Positions 47,710 through 56,961 of a stretch of DNA of 64,000 nt are shown in pieces; within the stretch, counting starts at the first letter, position 1, and every line of letters starts with the position of its first letter. Origin of the DNA: Enterobacter cancerogenus (lineage in GTDB: Bacteria > Pseudomonadota > Gammaproteobacteria > Enterobacterales > Enterobacteriaceae); NCBI RefSeq assembly GCF_019047785.1, contig NZ_CP077290.1, positions 3,596,001-3,660,000 of the forward strand. Direction: 5' to 3'. The position numbers and the translations under genes were made by a program. The notes beneath the pieces were generated by a model, which was not told where the DNA came from, ran no database searches, and worked only from the letters and a program-made list of their open reading frames with translations.

Positions 47710-48393
47710 ATGTTTAAACAATCTCTGGTCCTTGCTTCCCTTATTGGTGCGTCATTCGCGGCACAGGCCGTCACGGTCGACCTGCGCCACGAATACATCG
47801 ATAGCGGCTCGAATGCGGACCGCGTCTCGGTCTCGCATCGCTTTGCCAATGGCCTGGGTTTTTCTGTTGAAGCGAAATGGAAATCCGGTGGTGATAAGGC
47901 CGACCGGCCATTTACCGATATGGTGGGTAACGGTCATGAAGATCAAATTAGCTGGCGCTGGAAAGCCACGGACAATATTGCGCTGACGCCTGCATTTACT
48001 ATTGAGAGCAATGACAGCCGAACTATCTATAAACCGAATCTGCATCTGCAATATAGCTTCGACAGTGGCTTCTATGTGGCTGCGCGTTACCGCTATGAAT
48101 ATACTCGCTATCCGTCCAGCGCAAATAAAGAAGACGATAAAGTTAACCGTGGCGATGCGTGGGTAGGCTGGGTATTAGGTGACTGGCGTACCGAGCTGAA
48201 CTATGTTTATGCGAAAAGTTCAGAAGGCATGGTTCGTAATAACAATAAAGATTACTCCAACGAATATAACGCCAAGCTGGCGTATAAATGGGATAAAAAC
48301 TGGGCGCCGTATGTTGAAGTTGGCAACGTGGGTGTGAAAGAGACCGATGAGCGTCAGACCCGTTTCCGTTTAGGCGTGGCGTACTCGTTCTAA
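47710..48393 (+). CDS. kdgM: KdgM-family oligogalacturonate-specific porin
   Basis: 227-residue outer-membrane protein with signal peptide MFKQSLVLASLIGASFAAQA, cleaved before VTVDLRHEYID. The alternating beta-strand pattern and C-terminal FRLGVAYSF (terminal Phe) fit the 12-stranded KdgM barrel, with arginine- and lysine-bearing strands that would line a pore for acidic sugars. It lets oligogalacturonides into the periplasm. Neighbouring ogl, kdu, tog and kdgF genes support the substrate. Confidence 0.9.
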   Translation: MFKQSLVLASLIGASFAAQAVTVDLRHEYIDSGSNADRVSVSHRFANGLGFSVEAKWKSGGDKADRPFTDMVGNGHEDQISWRWKATDNIALTPAFTIESNDSRTIYKPNLHLQYSFDSGFYVAARYRYEYTRYPSSANKEDDKVNRGDAWVGWVLGDWRTELNYVYAKSSEGMVRNNNKDYSNEYNAKLAYKWDKNWAPYVEVGNVGVKETDERQTRFRLGVAYSF

Positions 48394-48418
48394 TCATTCA
48401 ACGCCTTCCCCAAAAACC

Positions 48419-48445
48419 GCCGGGTGGTGCTAACGCTTACCCGGC
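48419..48445. repeat. REP-like unit between kdgM and ogl
   Basis: Single palindromic unit (GCCGGGTGGTGC…ACCCGGC) between convergent genes, same family as the other REP-like units. Confidence 0.8.
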
Positions 48446-48497
48446 CTGCTCTTTTCCTCCATTTCACTGGCCGGCAAAAAATAATCGCGCAATCAGC

Positions 48498-48525
48498 TAA
48501 AAAAAAGCCCTCCGTAGCGGAGGGC
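48498..48525 (-). terminator. rho-independent terminator after ogl
   Basis: Perfect 8-bp stem GCCCTCCG/CGGAGGGC with a 3-nt loop; on the minus strand it is followed by eight or more T residues. It lies 30 bp after the ogl stop. Confidence 0.9.
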
Positions 48526-48554
48526 AAGGCCAGTTACAGAAACACAAACTCAAA

Positions 48555-49730
48555 TCATGCATGCAACATGTCGGGTTGCTCGGGGAGTTTCGCGATATAG
48601 AGCGCCGGTTTGCCGTCTTTATCGGAACTGTACAGTACCGCCTTATCATCCGGCGTAAAGGAGGGATGCGGATGGGTGACCTGGCGGCTGTTCGCGACCG
48701 TCGCCCAGGAGGTATCGTGACGGGCGATACGGAACCAGGCTTTTTCCGCCACGTTAAAGCCATAAAGATACGGATCGTTATCGATGGTATAGCCACCGGT
48801 GTCTTTCACATCGACCGGCGTGCCGGAGCCATCGCCTACCAGCAGGGTGCCGTCAGCGTTGCTCATCAGGTGTGAACAGGCGGGCATCTGCATCACCTCT
48901 TCATTCACGCCACTCTCCGGGTTAAAGCGGCTGATGGTGCGCCCCTGTTGCCCTTTTAAATAAGAGACATATATCAGTGCAGAACCGTCCGGTACCCAGA
49001 ATTCGTGGGTGCAGCTTTCGCCTTCTGCGTGCGCTTTTACCTTACGCACGTTGCTACCGTCTTCGTTAACCAGCCACATGCGGGCATCGACCAGGTCGTG
49101 CGGGCCTTCATGGCAGAAGGCCACGGTATTGTCATCAAACGGGCGATAGATCGGATGGCCGAGCCAGATTTTCTCGTCGAGAATGGTCGTGCTTTCGCCG
49201 GTTTTCAGGTCCACGCGCAGCAGGCGGCAGTGCGGCCCTTTGTGGAAAAAGTCGTGGAAAATTTTCCAGTCGTTTAGCGGCGTCCAGTCAGCTTTGTCAA
49301 TTTCGATCCCCACCAGTTTGGTGCAGTCGCTGTTGGCAACCCAGGTGCCATAGCCGACCCACTCATCGGGGACCCGGTACACTTCGCGCTCGGCCAGGGT
49401 CTTTAAATTCACCTCCAGCAGCGTGCGATCGTTCTTCACATAGTAGAACGAGGTGTCATCCGGCGAGAGGAACCCGCCGAAGGTGTTATCACCCGCACCT
49501 TCCGTCAGCTGCACCGCTTCTGCATTTTTCAGATCCAGCAGGTAGTAATTCCAGTGACCGTCAAATTCCCCGGCAAACAGCAGATGGCTGCCATCGTTAA
49601 AGAAGCACTTCTGGTAGAAGTAGTTGCGATGACAGGTTACCTCGGGCGGGGTCAGGCGGGTGACTTCCACGCCCGTATCCGGATCGCGGCTGACCGCATA
49701 GTTCAGCTTGACCCGCATACCTTTAGCCAT
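48555..49730 (-). CDS. ogl: oligogalacturonide lyase
   Basis: Cytoplasmic beta-propeller lyase (PL22) that splits saturated and unsaturated digalacturonate to 5-keto-4-deoxyuronate and galacturonate. 391 residues from the ATG at 49730 (MAKGMRVKLNY), which has AGGAG upstream; the frame upstream lacks family sequence. The family-typical CHRNYFYQKCFF, HPIYRPFDDNTVAFCHEGPHDLVDARMWL, CTHEFWVPDGS and HPHPSFTPDDKAVLYSSD are present, with the Mn-binding histidine-rich segments. Divergent from kduI. Not in E. coli K-12. Confidence 0.93.
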   Translation of the reverse strand: MAKGMRVKLNYAVSRDPDTGVEVTRLTPPEVTCHRNYFYQKCFFNDGSHLLFAGEFDGHWNYYLLDLKNAEAVQLTEGAGDNTFGGFLSPDDTSFYYVKNDRTLLEVNLKTLAEREVYRVPDEWVGYGTWVANSDCTKLVGIEIDKADWTPLNDWKIFHDFFHKGPHCRLLRVDLKTGESTTILDEKIWLGHPIYRPFDDNTVAFCHEGPHDLVDARMWLVNEDGSNVRKVKAHAEGESCTHEFWVPDGSALIYVSYLKGQQGRTISRFNPESGVNEEVMQMPACSHLMSNADGTLLVGDGSGTPVDVKDTGGYTIDNDPYLYGFNVAEKAWFRIARHDTSWATVANSRQVTHPHPSFTPDDKAVLYSSDKDGKPALYIAKLPEQPDMLHA

Positions 49731-49782
49731 AATGCACTCCTTTAAAAGAGAAAAGTTGAATTGAAAACTTGCCTCTAAATTA

Positions 49783-49800
49783 TCAAAACATCGTTTCAAT
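49783..49800 (-). promoter_or_regulatory. KdgR-type box upstream of ogl
   Basis: On the minus strand ATTGAAAC-GAT-GTTTTGA: GAAAC-N3-GTTTT, one mismatch from the symmetrical GAAAC-N3-GTTTC core, about 53 bp before the ogl ATG. Confidence 0.7.
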
Positions 49801-50015
49801 GTGTGTGACTGGCCGCGCACTTTGTAATAAAGAGTAACTGCTAAGCCGCAATCTTTGATTTTTAACGCGAAATGTTTTTGTCGGCGTTAAAAGTTCAAGG
49901 TTTTATAATGCATTGTTTCTTATCATAAATATTCATTTCGTTCCCTTTGTCTCATTTCGCTGGTGGCGGACAATCGTGATCCGAACGCCATTTTTGCTAT
50001 AAACTCACAGAAAAA

Positions 50016-50032
50016 TTGAAACGTTGTTTTAA
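50016..50032 (+). promoter_or_regulatory. KdgR-type box 1 upstream of kduI
   Basis: TTGAAAC-GTT-GTTTTAA, 6 of 7 arm positions symmetrical, 111 bp before the kduI start. Confidence 0.65.
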
Positions 50033-50083
50033 ATGTAATTGAAAACCCCTGATTCAAGGGATAGTATGTCTTCATCAACAAAA

Positions 50084-50098
50084 CGGAACATCGTTTCG
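50084..50098 (+). promoter_or_regulatory. KdgR-type box 2 upstream of kduI
   Basis: CGGAAC-ATC-GTTTCG, 5 of 6 arm positions symmetrical, 44 bp before the kduI GTG. Two boxes in one intergenic region fit strong repression of the kduID unit. Confidence 0.6.
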
Positions 50099-50142
50099 TT
50101 AATTATCTCTGCCTTCGGGCACGATCAATTCTGGAGGTTAAG

Positions 50143-50979
50143 GTGGACGTCAGACAAAGCATCCACAGTGCGCATGCAAAAACGCTGGATACCCAGGGGC
50201 TGCGCAGTGAGTTTTTAGTTGAGCAGGTTTTTACAGCCGATAACTACACCATGGTGTATAGCCACATTGACCGCATTATCGTCGGTGGGATCATGCCGGT
50301 TGCAAAAACCGTCTCAGTAGGCGGGGAAGTGGGTAAGCAGCTGGGCGTGAGCTATTTTCTGGAGCGTCGTGAGCTGGGCGTGATCAACATCGGCGGGCCG
50401 GGCACCATTACCGTCGACGGCCAGTGCTACGAAATCGGCCATCGCGATGCGTTGTACGTGGGGAAAGGGGCCAAAGAGGTGGTGTTTTCCAGCATCGATA
50501 GCGGTAAACCTGCGAAGTTTTACTACAACTGCGCCCCGGCCCATACCTCTTATCCCACCAAAAAAGTGACCCCGGCGGACGTGGCTCCGGTCACGCTTGG
50601 CGATGACCTCACCAGCAACCGCCGCACCATCAACAAATACTTTGTGCCGGATGTGCTGGAAACCTGCCAGCTGAGCATGGGGCTGACCGAGCTGGCGCCG
50701 GGTAACCTGTGGAATACCATGCCGTGCCATACCCACGAACGCCGCATGGAAGTTTACTTCTACTTCAATATGGATGACGACGCCTGCGTGTTCCACATGA
50801 TGGGGCAACCGCAAGAAACGCGTCATATCGTGATGCATAACGAACAGGCGGTCATTTCGCCGAGCTGGTCGATTCATTCAGGCGTGGGAACGAAAGCCTA
50901 TACCTTCATCTGGGGTATGGTCGGTGAAAACCAGGTCTTTGATGACATGGACCACGTCGCAGTAAAAGATCTGCGCTAG
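50143..50979 (+). CDS. kduI: 5-keto-4-deoxyuronate isomerase
   Basis: Zinc cupin enzyme converting 5-keto-4-deoxyuronate (DKI) to 2,5-diketo-3-deoxygluconate (DKII). 278 residues, equal to E. coli KduI. The metal ligands are in [16 protein letters not shown] (two His and Glu), with a further His in SWSIHSGVG. The GTG start follows CTGGAGG. kduD follows 63 bp downstream; the gap holds a short inverted repeat (GCAGGCAG/CTGCCTG) but no strong terminator. Confidence 0.96.
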   Translation: MDVRQSIHSAHAKTLDTQGLRSEFLVEQVFTADNYTMVYSHIDRIIVGGIMPVAKTVSVGGEVGKQLGVSYFLERRELGVINIGGPGTITVDGQCYEIGHRDALYVGKGAKEVVFSSIDSGKPAKFYYNCAPAHTSYPTKKVTPADVAPVTLGDDLTSNRRTINKYFVPDVLETCQLSMGLTELAPGNLWNTMPCHTHERRMEVYFYFNMDDDACVFHMMGQPQETRHIVMHNEQAVISPSWSIHSGVGTKAYTFIWGMVGENQVFDDMDHVAVKDLR

Positions 50980-51042
50980 TCGCAGGCAGTTAAGTTTAAA
51001 CCTGCCTGTTGGTGACAGGCGCTGATAGAGTGAGGAACAAAC

Positions 51043-51804
51043 ATGATTCTGGATGCATTTTCTCTGCAGGGTAAAGTGGCTGTCGTGTCCGGTTGTGACA
51101 CCGGGCTGGGTCAGGGGATGGCGTTAGGCCTGGCGGAAGCGGGCTGCGATATCGTGGGCATCAACATCGTTGAACCAACGGAAACCATCGAGCGCGTTAC
51201 CGCGCTGGGCCGCCGCTTCCTGAGCCTGACCGCCGACCTGCGTCAAATTGACGTCATCCCGGAGCTGCTGGAGCGCGCGGTGGCGGAGTACGGACATATC
51301 GATATTCTGGTCAACAACGCGGGCCTGATCCGTCGCGAAGACGCGATCAGCTTTAGCGAGCGCGACTGGGACGACGTCATGAACCTGAACATCAAGAGCG
51401 TGTTCTTTATGTCTCAGGCGGCGGCGAAGCACTTTATTGCCCAGGGCAACGGCGGCAAGATCATTAATATCGCGTCGATGCTCTCCTTCCAGGGCGGTAT
51501 TCGCGTGCCATCCTACACGGCGTCTAAAAGCGCGGTAATGGGCGTTACCCGCCTGCTGGCGAACGAGTGGGCGCAGCACAACATCAACGTTAACGCGATT
51601 GCACCGGGCTACATGGCGACTAACAATACCCAGCAGCTGCGTGCTGATGAAGAGCGTAGCGCGGCTATCCTTGAGCGTATCCCAGCGGGACGCTGGGGCC
51701 TGCCGAGCGATCTGATGGGGCCGGTTGTCTTCCTGGCTTCCCCGGCGTCTGACTATATCAACGGTTACACCGTGGCTGTTGACGGCGGCTGGCTGGCGCG
51801 TTAA
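51043..51804 (+). CDS. kduD: 2-dehydro-3-deoxy-D-gluconate 5-dehydrogenase
   Basis: NAD(H)-dependent short-chain dehydrogenase that reduces 2,5-diketo-3-deoxygluconate to 2-keto-3-deoxygluconate. 253 residues, equal to E. coli. The cofactor loop CDTGLGQGMA varies on TGxxxGxG, then NNAG, the catalytic Ser in NIASMLSF and the Tyr-x-x-x-Lys in YTASKSAVMG. It ends the kduID unit and is followed by a strong terminator. Confidence 0.96.
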   Translation: MILDAFSLQGKVAVVSGCDTGLGQGMALGLAEAGCDIVGINIVEPTETIERVTALGRRFLSLTADLRQIDVIPELLERAVAEYGHIDILVNNAGLIRREDAISFSERDWDDVMNLNIKSVFFMSQAAAKHFIAQGNGGKIINIASMLSFQGGIRVPSYTASKSAVMGVTRLLANEWAQHNINVNAIAPGYMATNNTQQLRADEERSAAILERIPAGRWGLPSDLMGPVVFLASPASDYINGYTVAVDGGWLAR

Positions 51805-51820
51805 TACCCCAGTCGGTAAT

Positions 51821-51850
51821 AACCTCTGCCCTTGGGCGGAGGTTTTTTTT
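51821..51850 (+). terminator. rho-independent terminator after kduD
   Basis: Stem AACCTCTGCCC / GGGCGGAGGTT (one T-G pair) with a TTG-type loop, followed by eight T residues. Confidence 0.9.
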
Positions 51851-51868
51851 GCCTCGAAATACCCATTA

Positions 51869-51934
51869 TCCATATCGCCAAAGATGAAAAATCCATATTG
51901 ATAAATGTGGGTTGATGCTGGTCACACTATAATC
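51869..51934 (+). promoter_or_regulatory. araE upstream region, possible AraC sites
   Basis: TCCATA, the conserved end of AraC half-sites, occurs at 51869-51874 and 51892-51897, followed by a perfect TATAAT at 51929-51934 with no good -35. The 23-bp spacing differs from the usual 21 bp and the TAGC half is missing, so AraC control is plausible from the gene but only weakly shown by sequence. Confidence 0.35.
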
Positions 51935-52116
51935 TGTTGTAAATTAAGAAATTAGTAAAAGCAGAGGATTATTCAGGATTAGTTGAAAGTGTAATGTCCA
52001 TCACATAACGTTACCTTGCAGCGAAATAATCCATATCTTCACCAGTTCCGGCCTGACACTTTTCCGCGCTATCTCGTAATTTCAGTGAACGAATTTCGCT
52101 GTTCAGGCAGGAAACT

Positions 52117-53532
52117 ATGACATCTCTCAATGACTCTACCCTCATGCCCGCGGCGCTGCGCGACACCCGCCGCATGAACCAGTTTGTCTCCGTCGCGGCG
52201 GCCGTAGCGGGTCTGCTGTTTGGGCTGGATATCGGCGTTATCGCCGGTGCGCTGCCGTTTATCACCGATCATTTTACGTTAAGTAATCGCCTGCAGGAGT
52301 GGGTGGTGAGCAGCATGATGCTGGGCGCCGCAATTGGGGCGTTGTTCAACGGTTGGCTCTCGTTCCGCCTGGGACGAAAGTACAGCCTGATGGTCGGGGC
52401 GATCCTGTTTGTGGCCGGTTCACTGGGGTCGGCGTTTGCCACAAGCGTTGAGGTGCTGTTGCTCTCGCGCGTGCTGCTTGGCGTGGCGGTGGGGATCGCC
52501 TCCTACACCGCGCCGCTGTATATCTCCGAAATGGCGAGCGAGAACGTGCGCGGCAAGATGATCAGCATGTATCAGCTGATGGTGACGCTCGGCATCGTGC
52601 TGGCGTTTCTTTCCGATACCTGGTTCAGCTACACCGGTAACTGGCGCGCCATGCTCGGCGTGCTGGCGTTGCCCGCGCTGTTGCTGATGGTGCTGGTGAT
52701 TTTTCTGCCGAATAGCCCGCGCTGGCTGGCGCAAAAAGGCCGCCACGTCGAGGCGGAAGAAGTGCTGCGAATGCTACGTGACACCTCTGAAAAAGCGCGT
52801 GAAGAGTTGAACGAGATCCGCGAAAGCCTGAAGCTGAAGCAGGGCGGCTGGGCGCTGTTTAAGGTCAACCGCAACGTGCGCCGCGCCGTGTTTCTGGGGA
52901 TGCTGCTGCAGGCGATGCAGCAGTTTACGGGCATGAACATCATCATGTACTACGCTCCACGCATCTTTAAAATGGCGGGCTTCACCACGACCGAGCAGCA
53001 GATGATCGCCACCCTGGTGGTCGGGCTGACCTTTATGTTCGCCACCTTTATTGCCGTATTTACCGTCGATAAAGCCGGACGTAAACCGGCGCTGAAAATT
53101 GGCTTTAGCGTGATGGCGCTCGGTACGCTGATCCTCGGCTACTGCCTGATGCAGTTTGATCAGGGCACGGCATCGAGCGGGCTTTCCTGGCTCTCCGTCG
53201 GCATGACCATGATGTGCATTGCCGGTTATGCAATGAGCGCCGCGCCGGTGGTGTGGATCCTGTGCTCTGAAATTCAGCCGCTAAAATGCCGCGACTTTGG
53301 TATCACCTGTTCCACCACCACCAACTGGGTGTCGAACATGATTATCGGTGCGACCTTCCTGACGCTGCTGGATGCCATTGGTGCAGCGGGAACATTCTGG
53401 CTCTACACGGTGCTGAACGTGGCGTTTATTGGCGTAACGTTCTGGCTGATCCCAGAAACCAAAGGGGTGACGCTGGAGCACATTGAACGCAAGCTGATGG
53501 CGGGGGAGAAGTTAAAAAACATAGGCGTGTGA
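52117..53532 (+). CDS. araE: arabinose:proton symporter AraE
   Basis: 471-residue major-facilitator sugar porter, nearly identical to E. coli AraE (472 residues). Twelve hydrophobic segments; sugar-porter signatures are [35 protein letters not shown] and the second-half KAGRKPALK and [13 protein letters not shown]. It imports L-arabinose, abundant in pectin side chains. In E. coli araE also lies beside kduD, so only the genes beyond it differ. Confidence 0.95.
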   Translation: MTSLNDSTLMPAALRDTRRMNQFVSVAAAVAGLLFGLDIGVIAGALPFITDHFTLSNRLQEWVVSSMMLGAAIGALFNGWLSFRLGRKYSLMVGAILFVAGSLGSAFATSVEVLLLSRVLLGVAVGIASYTAPLYISEMASENVRGKMISMYQLMVTLGIVLAFLSDTWFSYTGNWRAMLGVLALPALLLMVLVIFLPNSPRWLAQKGRHVEAEEVLRMLRDTSEKAREELNEIRESLKLKQGGWALFKVNRNVRRAVFLGMLLQAMQQFTGMNIIMYYAPRIFKMAGFTTTEQQMIATLVVGLTFMFATFIAVFTVDKAGRKPALKIGFSVMALGTLILGYCLMQFDQGTASSGLSWLSVGMTMMCIAGYAMSAAPVVWILCSEIQPLKCRDFGITCSTTTNWVSNMIIGATFLTLLDAIGAAGTFWLYTVLNVAFIGVTFWLIPETKGVTLEHIERKLMAGEKLKNIGV

Positions 53533-53539
53533 TTTTATT

Positions 53540-53609
53540 GCCCGGTGGCGCTTACGCTTACCGGGCCTACGATAGCCTGTAGGCCGGGTAAGCGTAAGCG
53601 CCACCCGGC
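53540..53609. repeat. BIME: two inverted REP-like units between araE and togB
   Basis: Units 53540-53566 (GCCCGGTGGCG…ACCGGGC) and 53583-53609 (GCCGGGTAAGCG…ACCCGGC) in opposite orientation between convergent genes. Confidence 0.85.
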
Positions 53610-53618
53610 TTTGTTTTT

Positions 53619-54905
53619 TTACCGCATCGCACGTCTTAAAATACGTTCCGCCTGACGCTGGAAATCAGCGGCGGTCTCTTCGACGGTTTTCTGACCGTAG
53701 TCGAGGTACTGCAACGACGTGCCAAACTGCGCCACGATTTGCGGGTCGTCAAAATAGGGTGAAACGGAGAGTTTTGTCGGCAGGGATTGCGCCAGGCGCA
53801 GGCCGGCAACCGACGGGTCGTTCTCCTTGATCGTGCCGTCCTCTGTGAGGAACTGCACCGCCGCTTTGCTCAGCGGCACGCCGCGTTCCAGCCCCAGCGT
53901 GTCCACCCCCTCTTTGCTGTTCAGCAGGAAGTTAATCAGCTTCGCCGCCGCCTGCGGGTTCTTGGTGGATTTACCAATCGACAGCATCTGCGCCGGTTTA
54001 AAGAACAGGCCTGCGTCGGTCGCGCCTGGCAGCATCGGATAATTACCCAGCTCCAGTTTTGCCGGTGGCTTCAGGTTGTCGGAGTATTTGTTAATGGTTG
54101 AGTTCCACATGTAGGTTCCGCCCCATTCGCCCTGGATCCACGGCTTCATCTCATACATGTTGCTCTTGCCAAACGACGCATAGTATTTGGTGTCCGGCAT
54201 GACGTGACTGTCGATCAGCTTTTTGTAGGTCTGGAAAAACTCAACCCACTGCTCTTTGGAATAAGTGAACTTTTTGGTCTTCTCGTCCACCGCCGGAATG
54301 TTGTATTTCTGGATCATGTAGGAGTTCAGCAGCGCCAGGGTGTCCTGATGTTCCAGCACCACCGGATAATACTGCTTGCCGAGCTTGCTCTCGAACGCCT
54401 TACCGGCGGCCATCAGCTCGTCCCAGGTTTTTGGGTATTCAACGCCCGCTTTTTTCCAGGTCTCGTCGTTGAAATAGAAAACGCGCGCGGTGACGGAGAT
54501 CGGAATGCCGTTCAGCTTGCCGTTAACCGTGGTCGACTGCAGCTCTTTCGGATCGAACTGCGTCAGGTCAATGGTGTCTTTCAGCGTGTTCAGATCGTAG
54601 AAGCCGTCACCAGTTTTAGAGAAAATCGGCAGCCAGTTCCAGTTGGTCTGCATCACGTCCGGTTCGGTGCCGCCTGCAATCTGGGTCGTCAGGCGCGATA
54701 AGTGGCCGTCCCAGCCGGTGTATTCTGCTTTGACGTTAATGTCCGGGTTCTGTTTATGGAACTCTTCCAGCGCTTTCAGGGTGACCTGGTGACGGCCATT
54801 GCCGCCCCACCAGGACATGCGTAAATCGACATTTTGCGCCATCGATGGCAATGCGGTAAGGCCCAGAGTCGCGGAGATTGCTGCGCTTAAAAGCACTTTT
54901 TTCAT
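53619..54905 (-). CDS. togB: ABC transporter substrate-binding protein, TogB-like
   Basis: 428 residues from the ATG at 54905, preceded by GGAG, with signal peptide MKKVLLSAAISATLGLTALPSMA-QNVDLRMSWWGG. It is a family 1 extracellular solute-binding protein with two lobes (TTQIAGGTEPDVMQTNW, WIQGEWGGTYMWNS). Last gene of a four-gene operon in the order permease-permease-ATPase-binding protein, as in Dickeya togMNAB for oligogalacturonides. The substrate assignment rests on this order, the KdgR-type boxes and the neighbouring pectin genes. Confidence 0.87.
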   Translation of the reverse strand: MKKVLLSAAISATLGLTALPSMAQNVDLRMSWWGGNGRHQVTLKALEEFHKQNPDINVKAEYTGWDGHLSRLTTQIAGGTEPDVMQTNWNWLPIFSKTGDGFYDLNTLKDTIDLTQFDPKELQSTTVNGKLNGIPISVTARVFYFNDETWKKAGVEYPKTWDELMAAGKAFESKLGKQYYPVVLEHQDTLALLNSYMIQKYNIPAVDEKTKKFTYSKEQWVEFFQTYKKLIDSHVMPDTKYYASFGKSNMYEMKPWIQGEWGGTYMWNSTINKYSDNLKPPAKLELGNYPMLPGATDAGLFFKPAQMLSIGKSTKNPQAAAKLINFLLNSKEGVDTLGLERGVPLSKAAVQFLTEDGTIKENDPSVAGLRLAQSLPTKLSVSPYFDDPQIVAQFGTSLQYLDYGQKTVEETAADFQRQAERILRRAMR

Positions 54906-54918
54906 TTTTATAACTCCA

Positions 54919-56046
54919 TTAAAGAGAGATGTTCTGCTCGGTTTTCGCGTCAAAAACATGACACTTATTCATGTCAAACGTGAAGTACACCTTGCGATGA
55001 AGGCCTTTATCAATCATCGGTTTGGCTTCATCGGAAGGAATTCGGGCGGTCAGTTCGTAGTCCGCGACTTTGAGGTACACAAAGAATTCGTGGCCCATAT
55101 TTTCGACGCGCACCATCTCGCCGCTGCATCCGCCGTTTGGGAACGGCTCGTCGGAGAGCGAAACAAATTCCGGGCGCACGCCGTAGAAGACCTCCTGCCC
55201 GGCATAAGCGGAGACTTTCTCCTGCATGGCCGCGTTTAACGGCATGGATTCAGCCCCGATGGCGATATGCAGTCGGCCCTCTTTTTCCACCAGGCGGCAG
55301 GGGCGAATGTTCATCTCCGGCGCGCCGATAAAGCCCGCCACGAACATGTTTTTGGGTTTGTGATAAAGGTTGTCCGGGGTATCCACCTGCATGATGTGGC
55401 CGAGCTTCATCACGCAGATGCGGTCGCCCATGGTCATCGCTTCGGTCTGGTCGTGGGTCACATAGACGGTGGTGGCCGGTTTGCCTGACGCCTTAAGCTG
55501 TTTGTGCAGGTCGGAGATGCGGATGCGCATGGAGGCGCGCAGCTTGGCATCGAGGTTCGACAGCGGCTCATCGAACAGGAACACGTCCGGCTTTTTGACA
55601 ATCGCACGGCCTACGGCCACGCGCTGTGCCTGACCGCCGGAAAGCTGACGCGGCAGACGGTCGAGCAACTCTTCCAGCTCGAGGATTTTGGCCGCCTCGT
55701 TCACCTGAGACTCAATCTGATCTTTCGGCAGCTTGCTGAGCTTCAGGCCAAAGGCCAGGTTCTCACGCACCGTCATGTGCGGATAGAGCGCATAGTTCTG
55801 GAACACCATCGCGATCCCGCGCTCTTTCGGGGCGAGGTTGTTCACAATCTTCTCGCCGATGCGCACTTCGCCGCCGCTGATGGTTTCCAGCCCGGCCAGC
55901 ATGCGTAGGGTGGTGGATTTGGCGCAGCCGGACGGCCCGACGATCACCATAAACTCGCCTTCAGCGATTTTCAGGTCGATAGCATGTACCGCTTTGAAGC
56001 CGTTGGAGTAGACCTTTTCCAGTTTGTTGAAGATAACTTCAGCCAT
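54919..56046 (-). CDS. togA: ABC transporter ATPase, TogA-like (MalK/UgpC type)
   Basis: 375 residues. Walker A is GPSGCAKSTTLR (Ala at a position usually Gly), the Q-loop lies near VFQNYALYPHMTV, the signature is LSGGQAQRVAVGR, Walker B is VFLFDEPLSNLD and the switch His is in VTHDQTEA. A C-terminal OB-type regulatory domain (about 240-375) is typical of MalK-like subunits. It energises the TogMN pore. Spacing to togN and togB is 12-13 bp. Confidence 0.9.
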   Translation of the reverse strand: MAEVIFNKLEKVYSNGFKAVHAIDLKIAEGEFMVIVGPSGCAKSTTLRMLAGLETISGGEVRIGEKIVNNLAPKERGIAMVFQNYALYPHMTVRENLAFGLKLSKLPKDQIESQVNEAAKILELEELLDRLPRQLSGGQAQRVAVGRAIVKKPDVFLFDEPLSNLDAKLRASMRIRISDLHKQLKASGKPATTVYVTHDQTEAMTMGDRICVMKLGHIMQVDTPDNLYHKPKNMFVAGFIGAPEMNIRPCRLVEKEGRLHIAIGAESMPLNAAMQEKVSAYAGQEVFYGVRPEFVSLSDEPFPNGGCSGEMVRVENMGHEFFVYLKVADYELTARIPSDEAKPMIDKGLHRKVYFTFDMNKCHVFDAKTEQNISL

Positions 56047-56058
56047 GGTATTTCCCTC

Positions 56059-56961
56059 TTAACCTTTAATTCCGCTGCTGGTCACGCCCTGGACGAAGTA
56101 GCGCTGTGCCAGGAAGAAGACGATGATGGATGGCAAAATGGAGATGCTCGCCATTGCCAGAATTTCGTTCCACGGCGCCCCTTCGGTGACGTCGATGGAC
56201 ATTTTCAGAGCCAGTGCAATCGGGTATTTATCCACGCTGTAGACATAGATCAGCGGCCCGATAAAGTCGTTCATGGACCACATAAACTGGAACAGGGCAA
56301 CGGAGATGATGGCAGGCTTCAGAATCGGCACGACCACATACCACAGCACCTGAATGGAGTTACAGCCGTCAATCTGCGCGGCTTCCTCCATGTCACGCGG
56401 CACGCCGCGCAGGAACTGGATCAGCATGAACACGAAGAACCCCTGCGTGGCGAAGGCCAGCGGCAGGTACAGCGGCATGTAGCTGTTCAGCATGCCCATT
56501 TCACGGAACATCAGGTACTGCGGGATCAGCAGCACGGTGCTTGGCAGCAGCATGGTGGTGATGAGCGTGGCGAACCAGAACTTCTTCCACGGGATCTCGA
56601 AGCGGGCAAAGCCGTACGCCACGATGGTGGAGGAGATAATGGTCAGGATCACTTTGGGGATCACATACTTAAAGGTGTTCAGCATGTAATGGCCAAAGTT
56701 GTACTCGGTCCCGGTTTTCCAGCCGTTAACGAAGCCGTCCCAGGTGGCGTGGGCAGGCCACAGGCTCAGGGTGGTGAAGATCTCGTGGTTCGGTTTGAAC
56801 GACGCCGAGAACATCCACACTAGCGGGTAAAGCATCAGCAGGCCGACAAACAGCAGGATCACGTAGCGAATGCTGGCGTTGATCTTCTCTTTGCGCAGGG
56901 TGCGCGCCACTTCGCGCTCGGCGACGCTTCTCGCCGTGGAGAGTTGTTGGATATCAGCCAT
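56059..56961 (-). CDS. togN: ABC transporter permease, TogN-like
   Basis: 300 residues from the ATG at 56961, which has AAGGAGG upstream. Six membrane segments (MalG/CUT1 type), with the EAA cytoplasmic loop seen as EEAAQIDGCNSIQVLWYVVVPILKP (glycine 10 residues after E-A-A). The start overlaps togM by 8 bp. Forms the inner-membrane channel with TogM. Confidence 0.9.
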   Translation of the reverse strand: MADIQQLSTARSVAEREVARTLRKEKINASIRYVILLFVGLLMLYPLVWMFSASFKPNHEIFTTLSLWPAHATWDGFVNGWKTGTEYNFGHYMLNTFKYVIPKVILTIISSTIVAYGFARFEIPWKKFWFATLITTMLLPSTVLLIPQYLMFREMGMLNSYMPLYLPLAFATQGFFVFMLIQFLRGVPRDMEEAAQIDGCNSIQVLWYVVVPILKPAIISVALFQFMWSMNDFIGPLIYVYSVDKYPIALALKMSIDVTEGAPWNEILAMASISILPSIIVFFLAQRYFVQGVTSSGIKG

